From NCBI GenBank assembly GCA_028688015.1, contig JAQTZB010000002.1, positions 62,001 through 126,000 of the forward strand: a DNA stretch of 64,000 nt, read 5' to 3'. The notes under the pieces are model-generated. The model made no database searches. It saw only the letters and a program-made list of their open reading frames with translations, and was not told the origin of the DNA. Below, in pieces: positions 7,303 through 16,568 of this stretch. Source of the stretch: Elusimicrobiales bacterium (lineage in GTDB: Bacteria > Elusimicrobiota > Elusimicrobia > Elusimicrobiales > UBA9959). Numbering within the stretch: position 1 is the first letter of the stretch; the number at the start of each line of letters is the position of its first letter. Position numbers and translations under genes: made by a program.

Positions 7303-9641
7303 AAAGACACGAAAAAGCCAGGAATTTCAAGCAGGTCAACACCTCCGTCACCAAGATAGACGCGCTGCAGCTCGCCCTCGGCAAGGATTCCTACGTCGCC
7401 GACTTCGTGCCGGACAACGCCCTCATTATCAAGATGCTCTGGAGCCCGCACGCCCACGCCAGCATCAAGAAACTCGACGTCAGCAAGGCCGAGAAGATGC
7501 CCGGCGTGAAGGCCGTGCTCTGGTACGGCAACGTGCCGCGCATCGCTCATTGCACCGCCGGCCAGGGCTTTCCCGAGCCCTCCCCCTACGATACCTTCAT
7601 GTTCGATAAAAAAGTCCGCTTCGTCGGCGACCGCGTGGCCGCCGTGGCGGCCGAGACCGAGGAGCAGGCGCTGGCCGCCCTCGAGGCCATCAAGGTGGAG
7701 TACGAGGTGCTCAAACCTGTCTTCACGCTAGACGAAGCGATGGCCAAGGACGCGCCGGTCATCCACGACGAGCCCGAGGCCCACGTACCGATCCCGATCC
7801 CCTACGAGCCCAAGAAGAACCTGGTGGCCCACGTGGCCTGCGAGGCGGGCAGCTTCGCCGAGGGCCTGAAGCAGGCCGACTTCAAGTTCGACCAGACCTA
7901 CGAGACGCCTTACGCCCAGCACTGCCCCATCGAGCCGTACACCTCGATGGCGACGGTCGCCCCGTCGGGCCGCATCGTCATTACCACCTCCACGCAGGTG
8001 CCGTTCCACTGCCGCCGCATCGTGGCGCAGACCCTCGGCGTGCCCGTGCAGAAGATCCGCGTGATCAAGCCCCGCATCGGCGGCGGCTTCGGCTGCAAGC
8101 AGGAGATCCTGCTCGACGACGTCACCGCGATGTTCGCGCTGCGCACCGGCCGCACCGTGCTCTGGCAGTTTAACCGCGAGGAGACCTTCCGCACCGGCCG
8201 CACCCGCCACCCCTTCCGCATCCGCCTGCAGGCGGGCGTGAAGAAGGACGGCACCATCACCGCCATCAACATGGAGGCCGTCAACAACACCGGCGCCTAC
8301 GGCGGCCACGGCCTGACCGTGGTCTCCTGCGCGGGCTCCAAGGTGCTGCCGCTCTACCACTGCGAGAACATCAAGTTCGACGGCAAGTCCTACTACACCA
8401 ACCTGCCCGTAGCCGGCGCGTACCGCGGCTTCGGCGCCACGCAGGCCTTCTTCGCCATGGAGTCCCTGATGGACCAGATGGCCGAGGCCATCGGCATGGA
8501 CCCCATGAAGTTCCGCCAGCTCAACCACATCCGCGAGGGCGAGGGCTCGCCCATCTTCGCCGCGCTGGGTGAAGGCCGCGAGGGCACACCCATGACCGTG
8601 GGCTCCAACGCGCTGGCCGAGTGCATAACGCAGGGCGCCGAGGCCATCAAGTGGGAGCGGCGGACAGACTGGCGAGGCAAGACCGGCCGCTACCGCCGCG
8701 GCATGGGCATGGCCTGCCTGATGCAGGGCTCCTCCATCCCGGACATAGACATGGGCGCGGCCTCGATAAAGATAAATGACGACGGTTCGTTCAACCTGCT
8801 GGTCGGCGCCACCGACCTGGGCACCGGCTCCGACACCGTGCTCGCGCAGATAGCGGCCGAGGAGCTGGAGACGACCACCGACAAGATGATCGTCTACTCC
8901 TCCGACACAGACATCACGCCGTTCGACGTGGGCGCCTATGCCTCCTCCACGACGTACCTGTCGGGCGAGGCGGCGCGCAAGGCCGCGGCCGACGCCAAGC
9001 GGCAGCTCCTCGCCAGCGGCGCCGAGATGCTCGGCCTGCCCGTAGGCGAGGTCTTCTGCGAGGACTCGCACGTGCTCAGCAAGGCCGACGAGAAGAAGAA
9101 GGTCTCCTACGCCGACATCGCCAAATACACGCTGTACCACAAGAACCAGTACCAGATCATCGGCACGGCCTCGCACATCACCAAGAAGTCCCCGCCGCCT
9201 TTCGCGGCGCACTTCGCGGAGATCGAGGTGGACACCTGGACCGGCTTCATCAAGGTGCTCAACTACGTCTCGACCATAGACTGCGGCACGGCCGTCAACC
9301 CGGCCCTGGCCGAGGGCCAGACCGAGGGCGGCACGCTCAACGGCATCAGCTACGCGCTGACCGAGGAGTACCTCTTCGACGAGGGTGGCAGGATGCAGAA
9401 CGCGTCGTTCGCGGACTACCACATCTACTCGATGCGCGACCGACCGCCGCTCAACATCATCCTGGTCCCCTCTTACGAGGACACCGGGCCTTTCGGCGCC
9501 AAGAGCGTCTCGGAAGTCTCCATCAACGGGGCGGCCCCCGTCTTCGCCAACGCCCTCTACAACGCCACCGGCGCGCGTGTGCGCGAGTTCCCGTTCACGC
9601 CGGAGAAAGTGCTGAAGGCCATAAGGACCGTAAAGAAGTAA
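7299..9641 (+). CDS. Molybdenum hydroxylase large (Mo-cofactor) subunit
   Basis: This 780-residue catalytic subunit of a xanthine-dehydrogenase-family enzyme hydroxylates N-heterocycles or aldehydes at the Mo centre using water. Hallmarks are KPRIGGGFGCKQE (about residues 260-272), AYRGFGATQ (about 372-380), the ATDLGTGSDTV pterin-binding loop, and FGAKSVSEVS near the C-terminus, which contains the base-catalyst Glu. The C-terminal motif differs from the GEPP form of classical xanthine dehydrogenases. It resembles the E. coli XdhA/YgfN branch, so the substrate may be a purine other than xanthine, or another heterocycle. The ATG overlaps the preceding stop, and a strong terminator follows. Confidence 0.9.
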   Translation: MKRHEKARNFKQVNTSVTKIDALQLALGKDSYVADFVPDNALIIKMLWSPHAHASIKKLDVSKAEKMPGVKAVLWYGNVPRIAHCTAGQGFPEPSPYDTFMFDKKVRFVGDRVAAVAAETEEQALAALEAIKVEYEVLKPVFTLDEAMAKDAPVIHDEPEAHVPIPIPYEPKKNLVAHVACEAGSFAEGLKQADFKFDQTYETPYAQHCPIEPYTSMATVAPSGRIVITTSTQVPFHCRRIVAQTLGVPVQKIRVIKPRIGGGFGCKQEILLDDVTAMFALRTGRTVLWQFNREETFRTGRTRHPFRIRLQAGVKKDGTITAINMEAVNNTGAYGGHGLTVVSCAGSKVLPLYHCENIKFDGKSYYTNLPVAGAYRGFGATQAFFAMESLMDQMAEAIGMDPMKFRQLNHIREGEGSPIFAALGEGREGTPMTVGSNALAECITQGAEAIKWERRTDWRGKTGRYRRGMGMACLMQGSSIPDIDMGAASIKINDDGSFNLLVGATDLGTGSDTVLAQIAAEELETTTDKMIVYSSDTDITPFDVGAYASSTTYLSGEAARKAAADAKRQLLASGAEMLGLPVGEVFCEDSHVLSKADEKKKVSYADIAKYTLYHKNQYQIIGTASHITKKSPPPFAAHFAEIEVDTWTGFIKVLNYVSTIDCGTAVNPALAEGQTEGGTLNGISYALTEEYLFDEGGRMQNASFADYHIYSMRDRPPLNIILVPSYEDTGPFGAKSVSEVSINGAAPVFANALYNATGARVREFPFTPEKVLKAIRTVKK

Positions 9642-9656
9642 GTTCGACCGTACAAA

Positions 9657-9693
9657 AAACCGCCGCCGCATCCTGAGGGTGCGGCGGCGGTTT
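9657..9693 (+). terminator. Intrinsic terminator, Mo-hydroxylase operon (possibly bidirectional)
   Basis: Arms CCGCCGCCGCA and TGCGGCGGCGG enclose a 9-base loop. A-run before and T-run after would let it act in both directions between these convergent genes. The rest of the gap to 9795 shows nothing recognisable. Confidence 0.85.
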
Positions 9694-9794
9694 CATTTAA
9701 TTCCGAGGTTTCCCGGCGGCTCAAATGGCGATGGCCCTGACTCGATTCACAACAGGAAGATAGGAAGCAGCGTCCCCTGTACCAGCTCTGCGTC

Positions 9795-10499
9795 CTAAAA
9801 CTTCAGGTCGTCAGTATTTATAGTTTTCAGGTCCAGGTCATCGATGTCTATCGCATCAAGTTCTGAGACCTCGATCCGGATCTTATTGAGCGCGGAGACA
9901 TCCGGGGGCTCCCCGGCTTCCTTGCCGGCGCCGGGCGCGCCGGGAGGCGGCGACGGCGACTTGCGCGCGGCCCCGGCCGCGCCTGCAGGCTCTTTCCGGA
10001 ACCTGACCTTGGCCAGCGTCGCCCGCTCGTGCGCGGAAAGACCGGCATAGCGGCGCAGCCCATCGAGCAAAGCCTTCTTTCCGGAGCTGTTGCCCGCTTG
10101 ATCGCGCATAATAAAGGCCACGCGCGCTTCCAGGTCAGCGACGTAGACGTATACCCGGCCGCCGGCCTCCTCCCGGCCCGTGATAACGATGCCGGCGCCC
10201 AGCCTGCCGGCTATGGCTTTAACCTGCTCCCTGGTAAGCCGGGAGGGGTCCTGCGCGCCGAGCTTTTTTACTTCCCCGGCCAAGACGGCCCGGGACACGA
10301 CCTGCCCGGGCCAGATCTCCCCGGAGGCCAGGTCATAGAACTGGCCGGAGAAAACGCCGCCTCCGGCAAAAGGGAAAATAACCACAGGGCGCCCGGCGCC
10401 GGCCGGGCTTAAGGCGGGCGGGCTGGCGGGAGCCCCGCCTCGGCAGGCGCCGGCGCAGAACAGCCCGGCGATAGCAATCAGGGTTTTAAGAAAGCGCAT
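9795..10499 (-). CDS. Putative lipoprotein of unknown function
   Basis: This 234-residue protein has a lipoprotein signal peptide: the lipobox FCAGAC places the acylated Cys near residue 19. A globular segment at about 38-140 (VVIFPFAGGG; IAGRLGAGIVITGRE) faintly recalls the CsgG/FlgO/LpoB-type fold. A Pro/Gly/Lys-rich linker follows, then an acidic tail with repeated DDL units (IDIDDLDLKTINTDDLKF). I do not recognise the family. It lies 46 bp downstream of the moaD-like gene and may be the last gene of that operon. The acidic tail could bind metal or a partner protein. Confidence 0.6.
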   Translation of the reverse strand: MRFLKTLIAIAGLFCAGACRGGAPASPPALSPAGAGRPVVIFPFAGGGVFSGQFYDLASGEIWPGQVVSRAVLAGEVKKLGAQDPSRLTREQVKAIAGRLGAGIVITGREEAGGRVYVYVADLEARVAFIMRDQAGNSSGKKALLDGLRRYAGLSAHERATLAKVRFRKEPAGAAGAARKSPSPPPGAPGAGKEAGEPPDVSALNKIRIEVSELDAIDIDDLDLKTINTDDLKF

Positions 10500-10545
10500 T
10501 CAGATATTTAGGACCAAACGGCCGCTTTGCTTAACCGCTCCCGTT

Positions 10546-10791
10546 TCAGCCGCCGGAGAACGGGGACATGAGGGTTACCAGGTCGCCGTCGGAGATGGGA
10601 GCGTCCCAGTCGACGAACTTGTCGTTAACCGCGGCTTTGGAGATGTTGGTGGTTAGCGGGATGGCCTTGTTGGCCTGCAGCTCGTGCAGCAGAGCGCGGG
10701 CCGTGGCGGCCTCGGTCTCGTAGGGATCGTTCTGGATGCCGCGCCGCTCGCCTATGAGGGCGAAGTAGCGCACGGTGATCTTTTTCTTCAT
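10546..10791 (-). CDS. MoaD/ThiS-family sulfur carrier
   Basis: This 81-residue ubiquitin-fold protein ends in FSGG. The C-terminal Gly-Gly is adenylated and thiocarboxylated by a MoeB/ThiF-type enzyme to donate sulfur for molybdopterin dithiolene formation. The length and the -GG end match MoaD. Its ATG overlaps the xdhB stop (ATGA), so it is made together with xanthine dehydrogenase, and a matching E1-like gene heads the same operon. No moaE, moaA or moaC is in the window. A role in another sulfur transfer, such as to a substrate-specific cofactor step, cannot be excluded. Confidence 0.85.
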   Translation of the reverse strand: MKKKITVRYFALIGERRGIQNDPYETEAATARALLHELQANKAIPLTTNISKAAVNDKFVDWDAPISDGDLVTLMSPFSGG

Positions 10792-13046
10792 TTCTCACCC
10801 TCCGGGGCGTGCAGGTACATGAAGGCCCGCTCCGGCGTTACCGGCAGCGGCGGGAGGGGCTTGTCCTTGCGGACGCTGCGCAGGGCGTCCACCAGCGCCA
10901 GGTAAGCGCCGAGGCCGTGCACCAGCGGCGGCTCGCCGATGGCCTTGGAATTGCAGACGGCGTAAGGGTTCGACGAGTCCTTAAGCAGGGTAACGTCGAA
11001 CTTGGCGGGCACGAACTTGATGTCCGGAACTTTGTAGCCGCTCACCCCGGTCAACACCTTTCCGTCGGGAGCGTAGCGGAGCTGCTCCATGGTGGCCCAG
11101 CCCATGCCCTGTACCACGGCGCCATGTATCTGGCCCAGGTCTATCTCGGCCGACAGGGACTCTCCGGCGTCCTGCACCACCTCCACCGACTCGATAGTGT
11201 AGGTGCCGCGGGCGCAGTCCAGCAGCACCTCGGTCAGCGAGGCGCCGTAGCTGTAATAGGCGAAAGGCCGCCCCTGCTCGGTCTCCATATCGTAATGCAG
11301 GTTAGGGGTCGCGTAGAAAGCGTGCTCGGACAGGTCCACGCGCGCCCACTGCGCGGCGGCGGCCAGCTTCTCCCAGGTCATAACGGGGCCTTTTTCACCG
11401 ACGCAGACCGCCCCGTCGCAGATAGAAACGCCGGCGGGGTCGTCGCAACTGAGATGGCGCGCGGCGAACTCCAGCAGGCGCCCGCGCAGCCGCTCACAGG
11501 CGTATTTGGTGGCCATGCCGTTGAGGTCGGCCCCGGTACTGGCCGAGGTCGGGGAGGCGTTGGGGATGCGGGAAGTGTTGGTGGTGTCGACGCGGACTCT
11601 CTCCACGGGGATACCGAGGGTGCGGGCCGCTACCAGGCGCAGCTTGGCGTTGACCCCCTGGCCCATCTCCACGGCGCCAGTGCTCACCGAGACGCTGCCG
11701 TCCACGTAGATATTTACCAGCGCGCTCGCCTGGTTAAGCGCGGTCTGCGCGAAAGAGATGCCGAAGCAGACCGGGACCACGGCCAGGCCTTTTTTAGAGT
11801 CCGCATGGGCCTGGTTGTAGGCCGCGACCGCCGCGCGCCGCGCGGCGAGGGCGGAATTCTTCTCCAATGTCTCCCAGCAGCGGCCGGCGTTAACTCCGGA
11901 GAGTTCCACGCCGTAGGGCAGGGTGTCGCCGTCGCGCAGCAGGTTGAGGCGCTTGAGCTCCTCGGGCGGCACGCCCATCAGCTCGGCGGCGTGGGTGAAG
12001 GCCGCCTCTATGGCGAACGTGCCCTGCGGCACGCCGAACCCGCGGAAGGCGTTGTTGGGCGGGATATTGGTGCGGCAGCTGACGCCGGAGACCCGCATAT
12101 TGGGGATGCGGTACGAGCCGCTGACGTGCAGGAAGGAGCGCCCGAGCACGGCGGGCGAGATATCGGCGCAGGCCCCGGCGTGCTGGTAGAGGTCCACCTC
12201 GTAGGCCAGGATTTTCCCCTCGCCGTCGAGGCCCAGCTTGTAATCGTATTCGTAGGCGTGGCGCTTGCCGGTGGTGGCTATGTCCTCGTTGCGCGCGAGC
12301 GCCAGTTTGACCGGGCGTTTAAGCAGGAAGGCGGCCATGGCCGGGGCCGTTATCCAGACAGCCGTGGATTCTTTGCCGCCGAAGCCGCCTCCCAGACGGC
12401 GGATGTCGAGTTCCACCTTGTGCATGGGTATACCCAGCACCTCGGCCAGGTGGTGGTGGAAAGCGCCCGGCGACTGGGCGCTGGCGTGCACCTTGATGGT
12501 GTCGTGCTCTCCGGGCACGGCCAGCGCGCGCTGCGTCTCGAAATAGAAGTGCTCCTGCGGGCCGCTGGCGAGCCGGCCCTGCGCCACGAACTTGCACCGG
12601 GCGTAGGCGGCGGCCAGGTCGCCGGTCACGCGCTCGCGCCGCTTACCGTGTATCAGGCCTTTGGCCGCGGCCTCGCGCGGGCTGAATACGGCCTCGAGCT
12701 TCTCTATGTCCGCCTTGATCAGGGCCAGGGCCTTCCGGGCGGCGCGCTGGGACTCGGCCACCACCAGCGCTATTGGCTGGCCGATGTAGTCCACGCTGTC
12801 CACCGCCAGCAGGGGCTGGTCCTTCAGTATGTGGCCGACCTGGTTGAGGCCTGGCACGTCTTTGTGCGTGTAGACGGCGGCCACGCCGGGAGCCGCCGCG
12901 GCTTTTGAAATATCGAGAGACTTTATCTTGCCGCGCGCCACCGGTGAAGTGAAAAGAACGGCGTGCAGGCAGCCTTCGGGCGCGGGGATGTCGTCGATGA
13001 AGCGCGAAGCGCCGCGCACGTGCATCAGCATGTCTTCGTTCTTCAT
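10788..13046 (-). CDS. xdhB: Xanthine dehydrogenase Mo-binding subunit
   Basis: This 752-residue subunit is close to the Rhodobacter XdhB type. It would bind the molybdenum-pterin cofactor and oxidise hypoxanthine/xanthine toward urate. Motifs include RRLGGGFGGKES (about residues 215-226), NAFRGFGVPQG (about 330), GAVEMGQGVNAKL (about 465), the NASPTSASTGADLNG loop, and KAIGEPPLVHG near the C-terminus with the catalytic Glu of GEPP. Overlapping ATGA junctions link it to xdhA upstream and to the moaD-like gene downstream. By motif content it is a more classical xanthine dehydrogenase than the separate three-gene enzyme at 5939-9641. Confidence 0.92.
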   Translation of the reverse strand: MKNEDMLMHVRGASRFIDDIPAPEGCLHAVLFTSPVARGKIKSLDISKAAAAPGVAAVYTHKDVPGLNQVGHILKDQPLLAVDSVDYIGQPIALVVAESQRAARKALALIKADIEKLEAVFSPREAAAKGLIHGKRRERVTGDLAAAYARCKFVAQGRLASGPQEHFYFETQRALAVPGEHDTIKVHASAQSPGAFHHHLAEVLGIPMHKVELDIRRLGGGFGGKESTAVWITAPAMAAFLLKRPVKLALARNEDIATTGKRHAYEYDYKLGLDGEGKILAYEVDLYQHAGACADISPAVLGRSFLHVSGSYRIPNMRVSGVSCRTNIPPNNAFRGFGVPQGTFAIEAAFTHAAELMGVPPEELKRLNLLRDGDTLPYGVELSGVNAGRCWETLEKNSALAARRAAVAAYNQAHADSKKGLAVVPVCFGISFAQTALNQASALVNIYVDGSVSVSTGAVEMGQGVNAKLRLVAARTLGIPVERVRVDTTNTSRIPNASPTSASTGADLNGMATKYACERLRGRLLEFAARHLSCDDPAGVSICDGAVCVGEKGPVMTWEKLAAAAQWARVDLSEHAFYATPNLHYDMETEQGRPFAYYSYGASLTEVLLDCARGTYTIESVEVVQDAGESLSAEIDLGQIHGAVVQGMGWATMEQLRYAPDGKVLTGVSGYKVPDIKFVPAKFDVTLLKDSSNPYAVCNSKAIGEPPLVHGLGAYLALVDALRSVRKDKPLPPLPVTPERAFMYLHAPEGEK

Positions 13047-14431
13047 ACGGCCTCCCCGGCGGCGGCCGCGAAATGCGCGCCCACCAGCCGCCCCAGCAGC
13101 AGTTTTTTATAGGCCGCCGAGCCGCGGATGTCGTCTATCGGCCTGGCTTCGGCTTCTGCCGCCTTGGCGAGGGCCTCGACGGCAGGCGCGTCCAGTTTGC
13201 GTCCCTTGAAAGACTCCAGGGCCAGGAGCACCGGCACAGCGGCCACGCCGCCCGCCGAGATCCGCAGGTCGGTCACTGTGCCGTCGGGCGCGGTCGTCAC
13301 CCGCAGGGCAGAATTGACCGCCGCGATGTCCAGCGTGGTCCGGTTGGAGACCTTCTCGAAATGATAGCGGGCGCCTTTAGGCAGCAGCGGGATCACTATC
13401 TCGCTGACCAGCTCGCCGCAGGCCAGGTCCGTTTTTTTGTAGCCGAGGTAAAATTTGGAGAGCGGCACTTCCCGCCTGGCGCCGTTGCCGGAGATAACCA
13501 GGCGCGCGTCCAGCGCCAGCAGGATGATGGTGGCGTCGCCGATGGGCGAGGCGTTGACCACGTTGCCGGCCAGCGTGGCCTTATTGCGCAGGATGGCCGA
13601 GGAATGCAGAAGAAAATCCTTCTCGAGGGCCGGGAAATACTGCCGCACCGGCGGCGACTGGCGGAAGTCCTCGATGGTGACCGCACCGCCGACGCGGAGG
13701 AACTCTCCGTCCAGCTTTACATAATCCAGATCCCGGCGTTTAGAGAGAAAGCAGAGTTCGCCCTCCAGCAGTTGCTCCGGTTTCTGCACGAAGAGGTCCG
13801 TGCCGCCGGCCACCAGCACGGCGTCACTGCCGGTTCCCGCCGGCTCCGCCTTAAACTGCGAAAGGCGGGCGGGTATCTCTTTGAAATAGCCCGGCACTAC
13901 TCCGGAGTTGACCAGTTCCGCCAGCCGCTTGGCCGGGGGCAGGTCCATCTTGGCCAGGCTCGCACACAGCGCGCGCGCCGCGTTGCGGATAGAGACGTAA
14001 CCTGTGCAGCGGCAGATATTTCCGTCCAGCGCGTCCACGGCGCCTTCGAAAGAAATCTTTTTGGCCCCGAGGCAGAAGCCGGTAAGGGAAAGGACTATTC
14101 CGGGCGTGCAGAAACCGCACTGCGAGGCGCTATGCTCTACGATAAGTTTTTGGACCAGCGTCAGGGCGGCGCCGGCTAGGCCTTCCACGGTGACCACGTG
14201 GCAGCCCTCGACGTCGCCCAGCGGCAGCAGGCAGGAAGCGCAGGCCCTGTAGGCCACGCTGCCGTCCGGCTGGGGGCTGCCCACCAGCACGGTGCACGCG
14301 CCGCATTCCCCCTCACGGCAGGCTTCCTTGGTGCCGGACAGGCAGCTGACGTCGCGGACGAATTCCAGCACCGTCAAGCCGGGGCGCTCGCCGGTACTTA
14401 TCAGCCGCTCGTTCAGGATGAAGCTAGTCAT
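13043..14431 (-). CDS. xdhA: Xanthine dehydrogenase 2Fe-2S/FAD subunit
   Basis: This 462-residue protein joins the two [2Fe-2S] domains and the FAD domain in one chain, as in Rhodobacter XdhA. Cluster motifs are CREGECGAC (about residues 38-46), CGFCTPG (about 105) and CRCTGY (about 138). FAD signatures are LVAGGTDLFV (about 205) and ATLAGNVVNASPIGD (about 280). Electrons would pass to NAD+ or another acceptor. The ATG at 14431 has AAAGAGG upstream. The stop overlaps the xdhB start. A small GC hairpin (14451-14465) lies between it and the ThiF-like gene but lacks a T-run, so read-through is expected. Confidence 0.92.
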   Translation of the reverse strand: MTSFILNERLISTGERPGLTVLEFVRDVSCLSGTKEACREGECGACTVLVGSPQPDGSVAYRACASCLLPLGDVEGCHVVTVEGLAGAALTLVQKLIVEHSASQCGFCTPGIVLSLTGFCLGAKKISFEGAVDALDGNICRCTGYVSIRNAARALCASLAKMDLPPAKRLAELVNSGVVPGYFKEIPARLSQFKAEPAGTGSDAVLVAGGTDLFVQKPEQLLEGELCFLSKRRDLDYVKLDGEFLRVGGAVTIEDFRQSPPVRQYFPALEKDFLLHSSAILRNKATLAGNVVNASPIGDATIILLALDARLVISGNGARREVPLSKFYLGYKKTDLACGELVSEIVIPLLPKGARYHFEKVSNRTTLDIAAVNSALRVTTAPDGTVTDLRISAGGVAAVPVLLALESFKGRKLDAPAVEALAKAAEAEARPIDDIRGSAAYKKLLLGRLVGAHFAAAAGEAV

Positions 14432-14467
14432 AAAAACCTCTTTAGGCGGCGCGCCCTCCGGGCGCAG

Positions 14468-15253
14468 CTACGCCGGTTTCAGAAACTCAAAATTCCGCCT
14501 GCCGCAGCATTGGCAGCCGGGCCGGCGTTCAGCCAGCACCGGCGCGACCGTGCCGCCCCAGATGTCGAGGATATGGAGCTTGTGCCCGTCTTGCGGCGCG
14601 CCGGTCAGGATCTTGACGGCTTCGGTTACCTGCAGCGACGCCACCCAGACCGCGGCGGCGTTGAGCACGCCGAAGGCGTCGCAGGTGGGCAGGCGGGCGT
14701 CGGCGGGCGGCAGGTCGAACAGGCAGCGCAGGCAGGGCCCCTGCCCCGGGCGCACCGCCATCACCATCCCGTCCACCCCCAGCACGCCCCCGTAGACCCA
14801 GGGCTTGCCGGCCTTGACCGCGGCGTCGTTAAGCAGGAAGCGCGTCTCGAAATTATCGGCCCCGTCTATTACCAGGTCGGCCCGCCCGACCAGTTCTTCG
14901 ATATTAGCGGCGGCAACGTCAATTACCGCCGGCTCTATCGTTATCTCCGGGTTTATGGCGCGCAGGCGGCTGGCGGCTGCTGCGGCCTTGGGCGCGCGGG
15001 CTTTAACGTCGTTATCGTCGTAGAGGAGCTGGGTGGGCAGGTTGTAGAGCTGGACGTAGTCCCTGTCGGCGAGGATCAGGCGCCCCACGCCGGCGCGGGC
15101 CAGCAACATGGCCTGCGCGCTGCCGATGGAGCCGCAGCCGAGCACCAGGACAGAACTACGGGCCAGCTTGCGCTGGCCCGCCTGGCCGATAAGATTGAGA
15201 GCCTCATGCCGCGCGTAGCGCGCTCCGCCCGGGGAAGGGGTATCGGCGGGCAT
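14468..15253 (-). CDS. ThiF/MoeB/HesA-family adenylyltransferase
   Basis: This 261-residue E1-like enzyme would adenylate the C-terminal glycine of a MoaD/ThiS carrier. It shows the nucleotide-binding LGCGSIGS (about residues 38-45), DxxxxxNLxxQ, the GADNFETR loop (about 130), and two CxxC zinc pairs (CLRC near 178; CQCC near 248). A Cys in the TCDAFGVLNA segment corresponds to the usual active-site cysteine region. It is the first gene of the operon with xdhA, xdhB and the moaD-like gene. I infer that it activates that MoaD protein for the molybdenum cofactor used by the dehydrogenase. The ribosome binding site is weak. Confidence 0.87.
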   Translation of the reverse strand: MPADTPSPGGARYARHEALNLIGQAGQRKLARSSVLVLGCGSIGSAQAMLLARAGVGRLILADRDYVQLYNLPTQLLYDDNDVKARAPKAAAAASRLRAINPEITIEPAVIDVAAANIEELVGRADLVIDGADNFETRFLLNDAAVKAGKPWVYGGVLGVDGMVMAVRPGQGPCLRCLFDLPPADARLPTCDAFGVLNAAAVWVASLQVTEAVKILTGAPQDGHKLHILDIWGGTVAPVLAERRPGCQCCGRRNFEFLKPA

Positions 15254-15266
15254 GGGGAGGTTCTCT

Positions 15267-16568
15267 TTAGAAGGTGAAGCCCATGCCGACTATGAACTTG
15301 GCGCCGCTCAGCGTTATCGTGTCTGACTCGCCGGAAATGCCGCGGTCGAACATGATATGGTTCATCTCGTAGCGCAGTTCCGTGACGATCTGGAAATCCT
15401 TGCCGGGCTTGAAGCGCACGCCGACCGGCACGCGGAACATGAAGCCGACGCCCATATCTTCCACCGGGCGGCTGAAGAGGGAAGAGTTAGTGAAACCCTT
15501 GGCGTAAGGCAGGGTTACGGAATTGAGCGACATGCCCGCGCCGATGCCGAAATAAGGGTCGGCTTTCTTGGTGGGGATGCGCATCAGCAGGTCGCCGCTG
15601 ATGCCGAAGCTCTTGACGGTGGCGTAGTCGTTAGTGGAGAACGTAACGTTGCCGCCGGCGGCGCCGTTGAGGAGCCAGGCGGCGGTCTGCGCCTTTATGT
15701 TGCGCTTCTCATAGGAAAGTTCCAGGTCGCCTCCGAGCGGGCCGTTGCCGAAGCCGCCGACGCGGAAAGCTATGGGGCCGGCGCCTTCGGTGGCCAGCTT
15801 GTCGAACCGGACCGTGCGAAAATCCCTGTTTGTCGTGAAGGCCGGCACGTTGATGCCGATGTCGTTGGTATAGGTGTTGTTGATAGTGATATTGGCGTTG
15901 CTGTTGGAAAATTCCAGCGCCATGTTGGGTGCGCCGAAACCGAAGAAAATGTCGAAGAAGCCGTAGGCGAACTCACCGCGGGGGGCGCGCTGCGCCGGAG
16001 CCGGCGCCGGCTGCTGGTAGGACGGCTGCTGGTAAGCGGGCTGCTGGTAGGTCTGCGGCTGGACCGGCGCGGGGGCGGTGGCCGCGTCGCCTATCCAGTC
16101 CTTCTTCAGCGTGACCTGGGAGGCGCCTATGGCCTGCGCGGTCTCGGTCTTGATCAGGCGGGCGTTAACCTCTATCTCGCCGGCCTGCATTTCCACGAGG
16201 GTGCCGGTAACGATGGCTTCCACGCCCAGGACCTTGCCCAGCTGCTGGGCGCTGGAGGCGTCTATGGTGCCGGAGGCCTGCAGCTTCAGCTCGGCCATGA
16301 CCTTGTCGAGCACGGAGCGCTCGATGATCTCGAACTTGTGCATGTTGATCATCTTGATGGTCAGGCGTTCGGAGATGACCGAGCCGTCCTTGGCGGCGGC
16401 GCGCCCGTCGGCGTAGGAGAAGGGGATGATGGCTATCTTCTTGCCCTGCACCGAGGCGCCGGCCTCGGTGATCTCCCTGGCCAGCTGGCTGTAATTATCC
16501 TCGGCGTAAGCCCCGGCGGCGCAGGCCAGCAGCAGTACGGCGGCGAGAATCTTAGTGATGTTTTTCAT
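15267..16568 (-). CDS. FlgO/CsgG-like domain fused to an outer-membrane beta-barrel
   Basis: This 433-residue secreted protein has a signal peptide (about residues 1-22). Residues about 25-165 resemble the FlgO/CsgG family (KKIAIIPF, IIERSVLDKVMAEL, LGVEAIVTGTLVE). A Gln/Pro/Tyr-rich linker follows with repeated QQPxY units (about 170-195). The C-terminal 230 residues look like a small beta-barrel of the OmpA/OprF type and end in GMGFTF with the aromatic terminal residue typical of BAM substrates. It may insert in the outer membrane with a periplasmic ligand-binding head. It lies 13 bp upstream of the ThiF-like gene; 150 bp without a clear promoter separates it from xdhC. The function is unknown. 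Confidence 0.7.
   Translation of the reverse strand: MKNITKILAAVLLLACAAGAYAEDNYSQLAREITEAGASVQGKKIAIIPFSYADGRAAAKDGSVISERLTIKMINMHKFEIIERSVLDKVMAELKLQASGTIDASSAQQLGKVLGVEAIVTGTLVEMQAGEIEVNARLIKTETAQAIGASQVTLKKDWIGDAATAPAPVQPQTYQQPAYQQPSYQQPAPAPAQRAPRGEFAYGFFDIFFGFGAPNMALEFSNSNANITINNTYTNDIGINVPAFTTNRDFRTVRFDKLATEGAGPIAFRVGGFGNGPLGGDLELSYEKRNIKAQTAAWLLNGAAGGNVTFSTNDYATVKSFGISGDLLMRIPTKKADPYFGIGAGMSLNSVTLPYAKGFTNSSLFSRPVEDMGVGFMFRVPVGVRFKPGKDFQIVTELRYEMNHIMFDRGISGESDTITLSGAKFIVGMGFTF

Noticed and set aside
14451..14465. Terminator between the ThiF-like gene and xdhA
   Set aside because: The GCGCCC/GGGCGC stem is only 6 bp with a 3-base loop and no T-run; the genes are probably co-transcribed.
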